39,057 nucleotides of DNA from NCBI GenBank assembly GCA_035471625.1, contig DATIPT010000173.1, forward strand, positions 1 through 39,057, given 5' to 3'. Shown piece after piece: positions 38,989 through 39,057 of this stretch (positions are counted from its first letter, which is position 1; each line of letters starts with the position of its first letter). The DNA comes from DATEVL01 sp035471625. GTDB taxonomy: Bacteria; Chloroflexota; Anaerolineae; Anaerolineales; E44-bin32. A program made the translations under genes and the position numbers. Under the pieces are notes generated by a model. The model was not told where the DNA came from, ran no database searches, and worked only from the letters and a program-made list of their open reading frames with translations.

Positions 38989-39057
38989 TCAAGCTGCGCG
39001 GAGCACCCTGGAAGGGGAGCCGCCTGGCCGGCCCAAGACGAGTCTGACGAGCGGGCA

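Overview
This 39 kb window is GC-rich, with densely packed genes, mostly short gaps and many stop/start overlaps (ATGA, GTGA, TTGA). Several exported proteins carry Pro/Thr-rich linkers of the TPTPTP type. Together with the gene set (MurJ, tandem SIMPL lipoproteins, DUF4178, DUF2779, a SigA-type sigma factor with region 1.1) this points to a member of the Chloroflexota, most likely Anaerolineae-like. That assignment is inferred from style and content; there is no rRNA or other phylogenetic marker to confirm it.

Layout: (1) 1-2286, minus strand: the end of a surface-polysaccharide locus, with a GT2 glycosyltransferase, a flippase and the first codons of another gene running off the edge. (2) 2.5-4.4 kb: a small unknown protein, a P-type-ATPase-like HAD phosphatase and a drug-sensor-type MerR regulator with a recognisable 19-bp-spacer promoter. 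(3) 4.4-7.3 kb: a two-domain Fe-S nuclease (DUF2779) divergent from a DUF389 membrane protein with an SH3 tail. (4) 7.4-12.8 kb: a metal-themed stretch, with an MtfA-like zinc peptidase, a Zn/Mn ABC importer (binding lipoprotein, ATPase, permease) and a membrane-anchored HExxH protein. (5) 12.9-17.1 kb: a NarL-type histidine kinase without a response regulator, a small membrane protein, a zinc-ribbon protein, thioredoxin reductase and an alpha/beta hydrolase. (6) 17.1-23.5 kb: housekeeping genes rdgB, yceD, sigA/rpoD, pncC, xseA-xseB and murJ. (7) 23.5-27.5 kb: a WDSGG-repeat protein, DUF4178 protein, small membrane protein, CorA, methyltransferase and metallophosphoesterase, all on one strand. 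(8) 27.6-29.0 kb: two tandem SIMPL lipoproteins. (9) 29.4-36.5 kb: LldP-type permease with a tiny membrane partner, a D-2-hydroxyacid dehydrogenase with a HAD hydrolase, an MFS transporter, an ECF sigma factor overlapping an Ogt DNA-repair gene that has an unusual N-terminal extension, and an EamA transporter. (10) 36.7-39.0 kb: a SulP/STAS anion transporter and a CobW-like fragment lacking its GTPase domain.

The points most worth a second look are: the ECF sigma/Ogt pair, where the repair enzyme appears to carry an anti-sigma-like N-terminus; a recurring promoter architecture in which the -10 box lies only 6-8 bases before the start codon (five genes), implying leaderless mRNAs; the WDSGG repeat protein encoded by a near-perfect 60-bp tandem repeat beside DUF4178; an apparent CTG (or otherwise non-canonical) start for yceD; a 25-codon reading frame coupled to the DUF389 gene; and the 59-residue membrane protein coupled to the LldP-type permease. 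I see no rRNA, tRNA, CRISPR array, insertion sequence or prophage.
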